DNA of 64,000 bases, taken from an uncultured Bacteroides sp. (lineage in GTDB: Bacteria > Bacteroidota > Bacteroidia > Bacteroidales > Bacteroidaceae). Below, in pieces: positions 1 through 7,654 of this stretch. How positions within the stretch are numbered: the first letter of the stretch is position 1; the number at the start of each line of letters is the position of its first letter. The notes below the pieces were generated by a model that saw nothing but the letters and a program-made list of their open reading frames with translations, was not told where the DNA came from and made no database searches. The translations under genes and the position numbers were made by a program. Where the stretch lies: NCBI GenBank assembly GCA_948847595.1, contig CAQOGY010000003.1, positions 124,001 to 188,000 on the forward strand. The letters run 5' to 3'.

Positions 1-56
1 TGGCAGGAGTGTATAGTTTCATTTTGTTAGCGGGAGCGAGATGGGTGATTGGCTGA
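1..56 (+). CDS. 3' end of an upstream gene, probably a membrane protein (partial)
   Basis: A frame open from position 3 to a TGA at 54-56 gives a hydrophobic tail, AGVYSFILLAGARWVIG, that would end in a membrane helix. It overlaps the next gene's ATG by 16 nt, as expected for translationally coupled membrane-lipid genes. By position in Bacteroides inositol-lipid clusters it could be the PgpA-like phosphatidylinositol-phosphate phosphatase, but 17 residues cannot show this. Confidence 0.4.
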   Translation, partial: AGVYSFILLAGARWVIG

Positions 57-538
57 AAAAGATTGCACGGATGATTTCGCAGAAAGGTGGCATCTTCATG
101 TTCTTGAGGGCGCAGCTTTCGGCTCAGATGGCAACTATCGCAGACTTTCTCGTAACGATTCTCCTGGTAAGGCTGTTTGATGTCTACTATGTATACGCTA
201 CCTTGGCGGGAGCTATCTACGGGGGAATTGTCAATTGCATCATTAATTATAAATGGACTTTTAAATCTAAAGGCAAAAAAACGAATGTAGCTGTCAAGTT
301 CATCATAGTGTGGGTTTGCAGCGTTTGGCTGAACACATGGGGAACATATGCGCTGACGGAGTCTTTGGCGAAGATTCCCTGGGTGCGGGATACGTTCAGC
401 CTGTATTTCGGCGATTTTTTCATTATACCGAAGGTGGTAGTGGCAGTAATCGTCGCGCTGTTTTGGAATTATAATATGCAGCGCCTTTTTGTTTACCGGA
501 ATATAGATGTAAGGAGTTTGTTCGGAAGAAGGCATTGA
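41..538 (+). CDS. GtrA-like family membrane protein
   Basis: A 165-residue protein with four predicted membrane segments (about residues 28-48, 52-72, 84-106, 126-146) and the GtrA-type pattern FLRAQLSAQMATIADF...NYKWTF...NMQRLFVY. GtrA proteins are small inner-membrane proteins that help move or modify polyprenyl-linked sugars. It overlaps the preceding gene and is followed 66 nt later by a CDP-alcohol phosphatidyltransferase, so a role in the inositol-lipid cluster (translocation or glycosylation of the headgroup) is likely but inferred. An internal start at Met20 is possible. Confidence 0.8.
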   Translation: MGDWLKKIARMISQKGGIFMFLRAQLSAQMATIADFLVTILLVRLFDVYYVYATLAGAIYGGIVNCIINYKWTFKSKGKKTNVAVKFIIVWVCSVWLNTWGTYALTESLAKIPWVRDTFSLYFGDFFIIPKVVVAVIVALFWNYNMQRLFVYRNIDVRSLFGRRH

Positions 539-593
539 AGAAATTGAAATAAATAGAAGAAATTGAAATAAACAGAAGATTTAGATATAAACA
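537..593 (+). repeat. 19-bp tandem array, three units, starting at the stop codon
   Basis: Three consecutive 19-bp units start at 537, 556 and 575. Units 1 and 2 (GAAGAAATTGAAATAAATA / GAAGAAATTGAAATAAACA) differ by one base and unit 3 is more diverged. The array begins inside the TGA of the upstream gene and fills most of the gap to the next ATG at 605. Confidence 0.85.
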
Positions 594-604
594 GATTTAG
601 ACAC

Positions 605-1255
605 ATGAATTACAGAGATTATTTACAACAACTGATTTATAAGATTATCAATCCTTTGATACACGGGATGATTAAAATCGGAATCACTCCCAACTTTATC
701 ACCACTACCGGATTTATCCTGAATGTAGTAGCTGCGGGTATGTTCGTGTATGCCGGAATCTACGGTGACGGAAACGACCTTGCCATCATCGGATGGGCAG
801 GAGGGGTTATCCTGTTTGCCGGACTGTTCGATATGATGGACGGACGTGTAGCCCGTCTGGGCAACATGAGTTCCAAGTTCGGCGCGCTTTACGACTCGGT
901 GCTCGACCGTTACAGCGAACTGATTACTTTCTTCGGTATCTGTTACTACCTGTCGATGAAAGATTATTTCCTGTATGCCCTTATCGCTTTCGCGGCGCTT
1001 ATCGGCTCGCTGATGGTAAGCTACGTCCGTGCACGTGCCGAAGGGTTGGGGATAGAATGCAAAGTCGGATTCATGCAGCGTCCCGAACGTGTGGTGCTGA
1101 CAAGTCTCGGTGCTTTGTTCTGCGGCATATTCAAGGACATCACGGTTTTCGAACCGATCCTGATATTAATCGTTCCATTGGCTTTCGTCGCCCTTTTTGC
1201 CAATATCACGGCATTCGCACGTGTGAGACATTGCTACAAAGTGATGAAAGAATAA
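605..1255 (+). CDS. CDP-alcohol phosphatidyltransferase, probable phosphatidylinositol-phosphate synthase
   Basis: A 216-residue membrane enzyme with the full family signature D-G-x2-A-R-x8-G-x3-D-x3-D, read as DGRVARLGNMSSKFGALYDS followed by VLD near residues 79-101. The family transfers a phosphatidyl group from CDP-diacylglycerol to an alcohol, releasing CMP. In gut Bacteroides with this neighbourhood the acceptor is inositol 1-phosphate, the first membrane step toward phosphatidylinositol and inositol sphingolipids. The adjacent AUR1/PAP2-type synthase supports that assignment over phosphatidylglycerophosphate synthase. Several hydrophobic helices follow the motif. Confidence 0.85.
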   Translation: MNYRDYLQQLIYKIINPLIHGMIKIGITPNFITTTGFILNVVAAGMFVYAGIYGDGNDLAIIGWAGGVILFAGLFDMMDGRVARLGNMSSKFGALYDSVLDRYSELITFFGICYYLSMKDYFLYALIAFAALIGSLMVSYVRARAEGLGIECKVGFMQRPERVVLTSLGALFCGIFKDITVFEPILILIVPLAFVALFANITAFARVRHCYKVMKE

Positions 1256-1271
1256 TTATTCAATATGTCAA

Positions 1272-1320
1272 TCAAGGAATATGCCGGTCGTTTTCTAATT
1301 GGCATATTCCTTGACCGGCA
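1272..1320 (+). promoter_or_regulatory. overlapping mutually exclusive hairpins between lipid genes
   Basis: Stem A pairs TCAAGGAATATGCC (1272-1285) with GGCATATTCCTTGA (1301-1314), a perfect 14-bp stem. Stem B pairs TGCCGGTC (1282-1289) with GACCGGCA (1313-1320). The two share bases on both sides, so they cannot form together. There is no following T run, so this is not a plain intrinsic terminator. It may be an attenuator, an mRNA-processing site or a protein site; function unknown. Confidence 0.55.
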
Positions 1321-1338
1321 CATAAACGCAATCTTATA

Positions 1339-2274
1339 ATGATAAAGAACATTCAAAAGCCATCGAAGAGAGAAGCCCTGACCGTCATAGTCATCATGGC
1401 TTTTTTTCTTCTGCTGACAGCTATTTTCATCGGGCTCCGTTCCGAACATCTGATGATAGCAGTGCTCTATCTGGTCTTATTCTTTGCCGGACTGCCTACC
1501 CGCAAACTGGCGGTAGCCCTGCTTCCTTTCGCCCTTTTCGGAATCTCGTATGACTGGATGCGTATCTGCCCCAACTACGAAGTGAACCCGATTGACGTAG
1601 CCGGACTCTACAATCTGGAGAAATCCCTCTTTGGCGTGATGGACAACGGCATTCTGGTTACTCCCTGCGAGTATTTTGCCGCGCACAACTGGCCGATAGC
1701 CGACGTCTTTGCCGGAATCTTCTACCTCTGTTGGGTTCCCGTACCTATCTTGTTCGGTCTTTGCCTGTACTTCAAGAAAGAAAGGAAAACATACCTTCGC
1801 TTTGCCCTCGTATTCCTTTTTGTCAACCTGATCGGCTTTGCGGGCTATTACATTCACCCGGCCGCTCCACCCTGGTATGCCATCAACTACGGCTTCGAGC
1901 CGATACTGAACACTCCGGGCAATGTAGCGGGCTTGGGACGCTTCGATGCTTTCTTCGGAGTATCAATCTTCGATTCTATCTACGGGCGCAACGCGAATGT
2001 CTTTGCGGCAGTGCCTTCACTGCACGCGGCTTATATGGTCGTAGCCCTGATATATGCTATCGTCGGCAAATGCAAATGGTACGTGATTGCCCTCTTCTCC
2101 ATCATTATGGTGGGTATCTGGGGAACAGCCGTTTATTCTTGCCATCATTATATAATCGACGTATTGCTCGGCATCTCATGCGCATTGACGGGTTGGCTGG
2201 TATTCGAATATGTATTGATGAAAATCCCGGCATTCCGCAGATTCTTCGACAGATACTATACATATATAAAGTAG
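1339..2274 (+). CDS. PAP2/AUR1-like inositol phosphorylceramide synthase
   Basis: A 311-residue polytopic membrane protein with the C-terminal PAP2-superfamily motifs VPSLHAAYM (about residue 227) and SCHHYIIDVLLG (about residue 267), the His and HxxxD catalytic elements of AUR1-type synthases. AUR1-like enzymes transfer phosphoinositol from phosphatidylinositol to ceramide. Placed next to a CDP-alcohol phosphatidyltransferase in Bacteroides this is the expected inositol phosphorylceramide synthase. Substrate is inferred from context; a generic PAP2 lipid phosphatase is the main alternative. Confidence 0.8.
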   Translation: MIKNIQKPSKREALTVIVIMAFFLLLTAIFIGLRSEHLMIAVLYLVLFFAGLPTRKLAVALLPFALFGISYDWMRICPNYEVNPIDVAGLYNLEKSLFGVMDNGILVTPCEYFAAHNWPIADVFAGIFYLCWVPVPILFGLCLYFKKERKTYLRFALVFLFVNLIGFAGYYIHPAAPPWYAINYGFEPILNTPGNVAGLGRFDAFFGVSIFDSIYGRNANVFAAVPSLHAAYMVVALIYAIVGKCKWYVIALFSIIMVGIWGTAVYSCHHYIIDVLLGISCALTGWLVFEYVLMKIPAFRRFFDRYYTYIK

Positions 2275-2293
2275 ATATATAGGTAGCGAAATA

Positions 2294-3286
2294 GTGAAGA
2301 ACAAATACCGTAATATATTCCTCGCCTTCGGCATCATTGCCGTCCTGGTCATGATATTCACTTTCGATATGGATTATCACGAACTTTGGGCGAATCTGAA
2401 GCGTGCAGGGATATATTTACCTTTGATACTATTGCTGTGGCTGTTTGTCTATCTTATTAATACCACATCGTGGTATATCATCATCCGCAGTAGCGGCAAG
2501 ACAGGCTTCTCATTCGCCCGTCTCTATAAATTCACCGTTACAGGCTTCGCGCTTAATTATGTGACCCCCGTCGGACTGATGGGCGGCGAGCCGTATCGCA
2601 TCATGGAGTTGAAGCCTTACGTCGGCATAGAAAGAGCCACCTCTTCCGTGATTCTCTATGTGATGATGCATATCTTTTCCCACTTCTGCTTTTGGCTAAG
2701 TTCCGTGCTGCTCTACGTCTGCCTGTATCCGGTAGGGTGGGTGACGGGCATTATTTTAGCAGCTATCACCCTGTTCTGTCTGCTGATTACCATCCTTTTT
2801 ATAAAAGGTTACCGGCATGGAATGGCGGTAGCCTGTGTCCGCATGGGCAGCCATATTCCTTTCCTGAAAAAGAAAGTACTCCGCTTTGCCGAAACCCATA
2901 AAGAGAAACTGGAGAATATAGACCGGCAAATCGCCCTTCTCCATCAACAGAAGAAACGTACCTTTTATGCGGCTCTCTCATTAGAATATACAGCCCGCGT
3001 CATCAGTTGCCTGGAGATCTGGTTGATTCTGAATGTGCTCACTACCAACGTCAGCTTCGCCGACTGTTGTCTGATTGCCGCTTTCTCCTCTCTGCTCGCC
3101 AACCTTTTGTTCTTTCTGCCGATGCAACTGGGCGGACGCGAAGGCGGCTTCGCCCTTGCTGTGGGCGGTCTTTCCCTTTCCGGTGCTTACGGAGTCTATG
3201 CTGCGCTGATAACCCGTGTACGCGAGATGATTTGGATTGTTATCGGGCTTGCTCTGATGAAGGTTGGCAATAAGAAGAAAAACTGA
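2294..3286 (+). CDS. lysylphosphatidylglycerol synthase-type integral membrane protein (flippase-like)
   Basis: A 330-residue polytopic membrane protein of the LPG_synthase_TM/UPF0104 (YbhN, AglD-like) family, with the characteristic stretch YKFTVTGFALNYVTPVGLMGGEPYR and PMQLGGREGGFA. It starts with GTG 19 nt after the synthase stop, so it is probably co-transcribed. No catalytic aminoacyltransferase domain follows the membrane part. The family is thought to move or modify lipids; here a role in handling inositol lipids is an inference from the operon. Confidence 0.75.
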   Translation: MKNKYRNIFLAFGIIAVLVMIFTFDMDYHELWANLKRAGIYLPLILLLWLFVYLINTTSWYIIIRSSGKTGFSFARLYKFTVTGFALNYVTPVGLMGGEPYRIMELKPYVGIERATSSVILYVMMHIFSHFCFWLSSVLLYVCLYPVGWVTGIILAAITLFCLLITILFIKGYRHGMAVACVRMGSHIPFLKKKVLRFAETHKEKLENIDRQIALLHQQKKRTFYAALSLEYTARVISCLEIWLILNVLTTNVSFADCCLIAAFSSLLANLLFFLPMQLGGREGGFALAVGGLSLSGAYGVYAALITRVREMIWIVIGLALMKVGNKKKN

Positions 3287-3358
3287 ACAATGTATTGTGA
3301 CAATATTGAACGGGAAAAGAAATAATTCATGTCGTTTTGTAAAAATAAGACAGTATGG

Positions 3359-3389
3359 TTTGGATAGCTCGTACGAATAATTAACTTTG
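3359..3389 (+). promoter_or_regulatory. Bacteroides housekeeping promoter of the metalloprotease gene
   Basis: TTTG at 3359-3362 and TAACTTTG at 3382-3389 are 19 nt apart and fit the -33/-7 consensus without mismatch. Transcription would start near 3396, about 22 nt before the ATG at 3418. Confidence 0.8.
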
Positions 3390-3417
3390 CACTTGCTAAC
3401 ATCTTAAAAATAAAAGC

Positions 3418-5958
3418 ATGAGAAAACTAACTACCCTTTTGTTGCTTCTGGCAATGTTGATTCCAACCGCCGGAGCACAGTCGACCGACATTTTTAAAAA
3501 GAAGAAGAAAAAGAAAAGCAAGACCGAAGCTGTAGACAAGGCCAAAGCCGACTCCATTGCCAAAGCCAAGAAATCCCCTTTTCAGCCTTACGCAAGTGTA
3601 ATCACTCCAAAAGCCAAGACGATGAACGGCTTCTTCAAGGTGCACTGCGTAGAAGGAAAATACTTCTTCGAGATACCCGATTCCTTGTTTGGACGCGACA
3701 TACTGATTGTGAACCGTATTGTGAAAGCGCCGGTAGACAAGCAGAAACGCAAAGCCGGTTATCCGGGCGACCATATCAGCGATGAAGTGATCCGTTTCGA
3801 ACTGGGACGTGACAAGAAAATATTCGTACGTCAAATCTCCTATCTGGAACATTCCGCTGATACAATGGGGCTATATCAGGCAGTGTTGAACTCCAACGTG
3901 CAACCCATCGTCGCCACCTTCCCCCTGAAAACGATGCGTAAAGACAGCCTGACGAAAAACTATGTGATCGAAATGACCGACTTTATCCGCAAGGATGGCG
4001 ATATGTTCTCTTTCTCCAACTATGCGAAAGACAATATCGGCGCAACCTCAATGATACCCGACGCCAGTTACATCGACACATTGAAAGCCTTCCCGCAAAA
4101 CATCGAGATTCGCACCGTGCGTACCTTCCAGCGTAAGCCGCCTATGGGAAGCGCCTTCGAGAAAATGATGGCTCGATATAACAGCTCTTCCGGCCCGATG
4201 ACCTACGAACTGAACAGTTCCATGCTGCTGCTCCCCAAAGAGCCGATGAAACCGAGACTGTTCGACGGTCGTGTAGGTTACTTTGCGGTCGGCTACAAAG
4301 ACTTTGACGGCAATCCGCACGGAATGAAATACAAAGCGAACATCACCCGTTGGCGTCTCGAACCGAAAGACGAGGATAAGGAAAGATATCTGCGCGGCGA
4401 ACTGGTAGAACCCAAGAAACCAATCGTTATCTACATTGACCCCGCCACTCCTAAAAAATGGGTTCCCTACCTGATTCAAGGAGTCAACGACTGGCAGAAA
4501 GCCTTTGAGAAAGCCGGCTTCAAGAACGCCATCATCGGCAAGGAAGCCCCCACGGACGACCCGACATGGAGCTTGGAAGACGCCCGCCACTCGGCTATCG
4601 TCTATAAACCGTCCGACATTCCGAACGCAAGCGGCCCTCACGTGCACGATCCCCGCAGCGGTGAAATCCTGGAAACACACATCAACTGGTATCACAACGT
4701 GATGCTTCTGCTCTACAACTGGTATATCGTACAAGCCGGAGCCATCGACCCCGGAGCACGCAAACCCCAGTTTGACGATGAACTGATGGGCGAACTGATT
4801 CGTTTCGTATCTTCCCATGAAGTAGGTCACACACTGGGCTTGCGTCACAACTTCGGCTCTTCCGCCACCGTCCCGGTAGAAAAACTGAGAGACAAAGCAT
4901 GGGTGGAAGCCAACGGGCACACCCCGTCTATCATGGACTACGCACGTTTCAACTACATCGCCCAACCGGAAGACAACATCTCACGTGCCGGAATCTTCCC
5001 CCGTATCGGTATCTACGATGACTGGTCTATCGAATGGGGCTACCGTTGGATGCCCGAATTTGAAACGGCGGAAGCTGAAATCCCCTACATGAACAAATGG
5101 ATTATCAGCAAACTAAAGGAGGACAAACGCTACACTTTCGGCACGGAAACCGACCGCGACGACCCTCGCAACCAAAACGAAGACTTGGGCGACGACGCAG
5201 TGCTGGCAGGCACATACGGCATCAAAAACCTGAAACGCATTATGCCCGAAATCATGAACTGGACGTACGAACCGAATGAAGATTACGAAAAGGCGAGCAC
5301 CCTATATAGCAACGTAGTCGGACAGTTCTCCCTGTATATGGGACATGTAGCAACCAATGTCGCCGGTATTTACAGTACCCCGATTTCGGTAGAACAAACC
5401 GATGTGAAAGCTGTGGAATTTGTGCCGAAGGATATACAGAAGAAAGCTGTGACATTCTTGAACAAAGAATTATTCACTACGCCTACCTGGTTGATGGACG
5501 ACAAACTGACAGAAAAGGCCGGAGTCAATACCTTCAATTATATCTTCCGCGTACAGAGTAATATCTTGAAACGTTTGCTTAGCAGCCGCACGCTGGACAA
5601 GATGACGACCAACGAATTGATGAACGGCAACAAAGCCTATACTTCCAATGAAATGTTCCAAGACCTGAAGAAAGGCATTTGGAGCGACCTCAGAGGTGGC
5701 AAGAAGCCCGACCTCAATCAGCGTGCTTTGCAGAAAGTCTATGTGAACGCACTGATTGCCATGCTCGACAAACCGAAGAGCAATGCGATGGGACAGTATT
5801 CTTCGGATTCTCCTTCGGAAGCTCCTGCCATTGCCCGCGGACAATTAGCAAGTCTTAGAAGTGAGCTGAACAGTGCGGCAAGTGCTTCAAGTGGCATATA
5901 TAAGAGCCATTATCAAAACTTGAAAGCATTGATTGATACTGCCTTTGATGCTAAGTAA
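3418..5958 (+). CDS. secreted zinc-dependent metalloprotease (DUF5118-DUF5117-DUF4953)
   Basis: An 846-residue protein with a Sec signal peptide (residues 1-20, cut near AGAQS) and a Lys-rich linker. The extended zincin motif HEVGHTLGLRH has zinc ligands H467, H471 and H477 and catalytic E468, as in the metzincin-like DUF4953 family; DUF5118 and DUF5117 regions precede it. Such proteins are abundant and little studied in Bacteroidetes; periplasmic or surface proteolysis is expected, substrate unknown. It has its own promoter and a strong terminator, so it is monocistronic. Confidence 0.9.
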   Translation: MRKLTTLLLLLAMLIPTAGAQSTDIFKKKKKKKSKTEAVDKAKADSIAKAKKSPFQPYASVITPKAKTMNGFFKVHCVEGKYFFEIPDSLFGRDILIVNRIVKAPVDKQKRKAGYPGDHISDEVIRFELGRDKKIFVRQISYLEHSADTMGLYQAVLNSNVQPIVATFPLKTMRKDSLTKNYVIEMTDFIRKDGDMFSFSNYAKDNIGATSMIPDASYIDTLKAFPQNIEIRTVRTFQRKPPMGSAFEKMMARYNSSSGPMTYELNSSMLLLPKEPMKPRLFDGRVGYFAVGYKDFDGNPHGMKYKANITRWRLEPKDEDKERYLRGELVEPKKPIVIYIDPATPKKWVPYLIQGVNDWQKAFEKAGFKNAIIGKEAPTDDPTWSLEDARHSAIVYKPSDIPNASGPHVHDPRSGEILETHINWYHNVMLLLYNWYIVQAGAIDPGARKPQFDDELMGELIRFVSSHEVGHTLGLRHNFGSSATVPVEKLRDKAWVEANGHTPSIMDYARFNYIAQPEDNISRAGIFPRIGIYDDWSIEWGYRWMPEFETAEAEIPYMNKWIISKLKEDKRYTFGTETDRDDPRNQNEDLGDDAVLAGTYGIKNLKRIMPEIMNWTYEPNEDYEKASTLYSNVVGQFSLYMGHVATNVAGIYSTPISVEQTDVKAVEFVPKDIQKKAVTFLNKELFTTPTWLMDDKLTEKAGVNTFNYIFRVQSNILKRLLSSRTLDKMTTNELMNGNKAYTSNEMFQDLKKGIWSDLRGGKKPDLNQRALQKVYVNALIAMLDKPKSNAMGQYSSDSPSEAPAIARGQLASLRSELNSAASASSGIYKSHYQNLKALIDTAFDAK

Positions 5959-5975
5959 AAGGATTATAAATACAA

Positions 5976-6013
5976 AAAGCGGCTCGTATAGCAACGAGCC
6001 GCTTTCTTTTTTT
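5976..6013 (+). terminator. intrinsic, probably bidirectional terminator
   Basis: AAAGCGGCTCGT (5976-5987) pairs perfectly with ACGAGCCGCTTT (5994-6005) across a 6-nt loop and is followed by a T run; an A run precedes it. It lies between convergent genes ending at 5958 and 6023, so it can serve both. Confidence 0.9.
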
Positions 6014-6022
6014 TGGGGGGTA

Positions 6023-6484
6023 TTACACTTTTCCCCAATCAGTCTCAGCATCAAAGCAAGGGCAAGCCTTAATCCATTCTTCCGGCTCAATCTCCCCATT
6101 CCCGTCCAAGTCCGGGCTCAAATCCCGATGCCCGCATACCCGGCAACCCGGATAATCCCTCAGCAGAGTAAGAATCAACACCCGCAGAGAATGTTTCTGC
6201 CACTCGGTACGCGTATCCTTCGGCCGTCCTTTACTGTCAAGTCCGCCCTCGTAACAAATGCCGATACTTTCACTATTGAAACCTTTCGCATGCGCTCCGA
6301 TTTTCTCTATCGCCCGGGTAGACTTGATATCCCCGTTCTTCCGGATATAGAAATGATACCCCGCCCCGTTGAATCCCCGTCTGCGATGGCAGACATCCAA
6401 GTCATATTCCGTAAAGTCTTTGTCCTCGCGTGTAGCGGAACAGTGGACTACTATCAGGTTTATAGGTCGCATAACTTCCGACAT
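6023..6484 (-). CDS. N-acetylmuramoyl-L-alanine amidase (Amidase_2, T7 lysozyme-like)
   Basis: A 153-residue amidase with the family zinc ligands as in T7 lysozyme: H14 (VVHCSAT), H119 (GHRDLSPD) and a Cys in ACPCF (141-143). It would cut the bond between MurNAc and L-Ala in peptidoglycan. No signal peptide is visible, as in phage endolysins. Its ATG shares one base with the stop of the preceding gene (TGATG), so the two are translationally coupled. It is the last gene of a minus-strand module with HU-like and DnaB genes that is common in Bacteroides near capsule loci and looks phage- or plasmid-derived. Confidence 0.9.
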   Translation of the reverse strand: MSEVMRPINLIVVHCSATREDKDFTEYDLDVCHRRRGFNGAGYHFYIRKNGDIKSTRAIEKIGAHAKGFNSESIGICYEGGLDSKGRPKDTRTEWQKHSLRVLILTLLRDYPGCRVCGHRDLSPDLDGNGEIEPEEWIKACPCFDAETDWGKV

Positions 6485-6801
6485 CAGGCTTCCTTCAAAC
6501 TCATGCCTGCGCTACCTGTATTGCTGCGCTGCGCACACTCCTTATTGACGCACTGCAAAGCGGCAGCCTGCGCCAACTGTCCTCGCAACGAGAAAATCTC
6601 CGTATGCATCTCCTTCACCCTCGAACTAAGGTCGAAATAATCCTTCAACACCTTCTCCAACTGCTGCATTAGAAAAGAATACTGGCCTTTCACCAATTCG
6701 CTGAACTCTTTGACCTCTTGCGCCATAACCTTGCGCTTCTTGCGGTTACTGCCCAAAAAGGGTAGAATCGTCATAATAATCTCTATGATTTTATCTAACA
6801 T
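6484..6801 (-). CDS. small membrane-anchored coiled-coil protein, amidase partner
   Basis: A 105-residue protein with an N-terminal hydrophobic stretch (MLDKIIEIIMTILPFLG), a basic patch (NRKKRK) and a long amphipathic, probably coiled-coil region (residues 26-80). No known domain is recognised. Its stop overlaps the amidase start. A membrane anchor plus coiled coil next to an endolysin-like amidase resembles a holin/spanin position, but that is speculation. Confidence 0.7.
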   Translation of the reverse strand: MLDKIIEIIMTILPFLGSNRKKRKVMAQEVKEFSELVKGQYSFLMQQLEKVLKDYFDLSSRVKEMHTEIFSLRGQLAQAAALQCVNKECAQRSNTGSAGMSLKEA

Positions 6802-6860
6802 CTTAGTAAATTGAAAATTGAAACATGAAATTAGAAAATGGGAGAGAAAGCATGAACCAC

Positions 6861-6892
6861 ATGCCGGGGATAAAATAACTACTCCCCGGCAT
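6861..6892 (-). terminator. GC-rich hairpin between HU-like gene and coiled-coil gene
   Basis: ATGCCGGGGA (6861-6870) and TCCCCGGCAT (6883-6892) form a perfect 10-bp stem with a 12-nt loop. There is no good T run on either strand, so it may slow RNA decay or partly terminate between the two genes rather than act as a full terminator. Confidence 0.5.
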
Positions 6893-6943
6893 CCGTGTGG
6901 AACTGTTCATTAATGAGGTTTAACTCAAGGAAAGGGACAGCCT

Positions 6944-7465
6944 TTATGCTGCCGGATCCGGAGTTTCCCCGTCGTCCCCTTCACCGGAACCGCCGCCGTT
7001 TCCCCCTTCAGAACCGCCCCCTTCGGAACCACCTTTAGCATCACCCTTTCCCGCCAGGACGAAATCCACGTTATTCTCACTTCGGGTAGTGGTGTGACTC
7101 GTATTCACCAGATGCAGCGCCTTGTCAGCCACAAACCGGACATTCACCTTGCGGATGCAACGCACCGTGCAATCCTTCTCTTTCTCCGTGCCCTCGCTAC
7201 TCAGCGTGATATGGAAAGTCCCCAACCCGTCAATCTTCACCTTGTCGCCTTGCGTAAGCGACAGGCGCAACTGCTCCACAAAAGCCTCGATAGCGTGCTT
7301 CACATCTCCTGCCGTGAGCGAGGAATTCGCTTCGATGGCATCCGCCAGCTTATTGACGTCCATCACCCTCACAGTACCCGATTTCTGGCGTACATAATAC
7401 AACACCTGTGAGTCTTCCTGGCTCACATTCTTTCTGCGCTGATAGCGCTCCACCAATACGTTCAT
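6944..7465 (-). CDS. HU-like DNA-binding protein with Gly-rich acidic tail
   Basis: A 173-residue member of the HU-related family of Bacteroidetes. Residues 1-120 carry the HU/IHF fold pattern (ADAIEANSSLTAGDVKHAIE, DKVKIDGLGTFHITLSSEG), and residues about 135-173 are a Gly/Glu/Asp-rich low-complexity tail. Such proteins lie between a DnaB-type helicase and an amidase in many Bacteroides genomes. It probably binds or bends DNA; specific targets are unknown. It has its own promoter just upstream. Confidence 0.85.
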   Translation of the reverse strand: MNVLVERYQRRKNVSQEDSQVLYYVRQKSGTVRVMDVNKLADAIEANSSLTAGDVKHAIEAFVEQLRLSLTQGDKVKIDGLGTFHITLSSEGTEKEKDCTVRCIRKVNVRFVADKALHLVNTSHTTTRSENNVDFVLAGKGDAKGGSEGGGSEGGNGGGSGEGDDGETPDPAA

Positions 7466-7519
7466 AATTTGAAAAAGTTAAGGTTTAAGTAATAATATTT
7501 TTCTGTCATTACGACCTTA

Positions 7520-7551
7520 CAAAGATACGAAATCAGAAAGGCAAAGTCAAG
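7520..7551 (-). promoter_or_regulatory. promoter of the HU-like gene
   Basis: On the minus strand, TATCTTTG (complement of 7520-7527) is a perfect -7 element; CTTG 20 nt upstream (complement of 7548-7551) is a one-mismatch -33. Transcription would start near 7513, about 48 nt before the ATG. Confidence 0.65.
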
Positions 7552-7654
7552 TATTCTGCTAATTATTTCCTAGCGAAAAACAACCGTTTCCAACCAAAAT
7601 GAACAAACGTTTATTGTTGTGAAATATTTATTGTAAATCGGGCGTAAAACGGTT

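Noticed and set aside
4048..4965. Long minus-strand frame (305 codons) inside the metalloprotease gene
   Set aside because: It mirrors a strongly coding plus-strand gene with family motifs; no recognisable protein and no start context.
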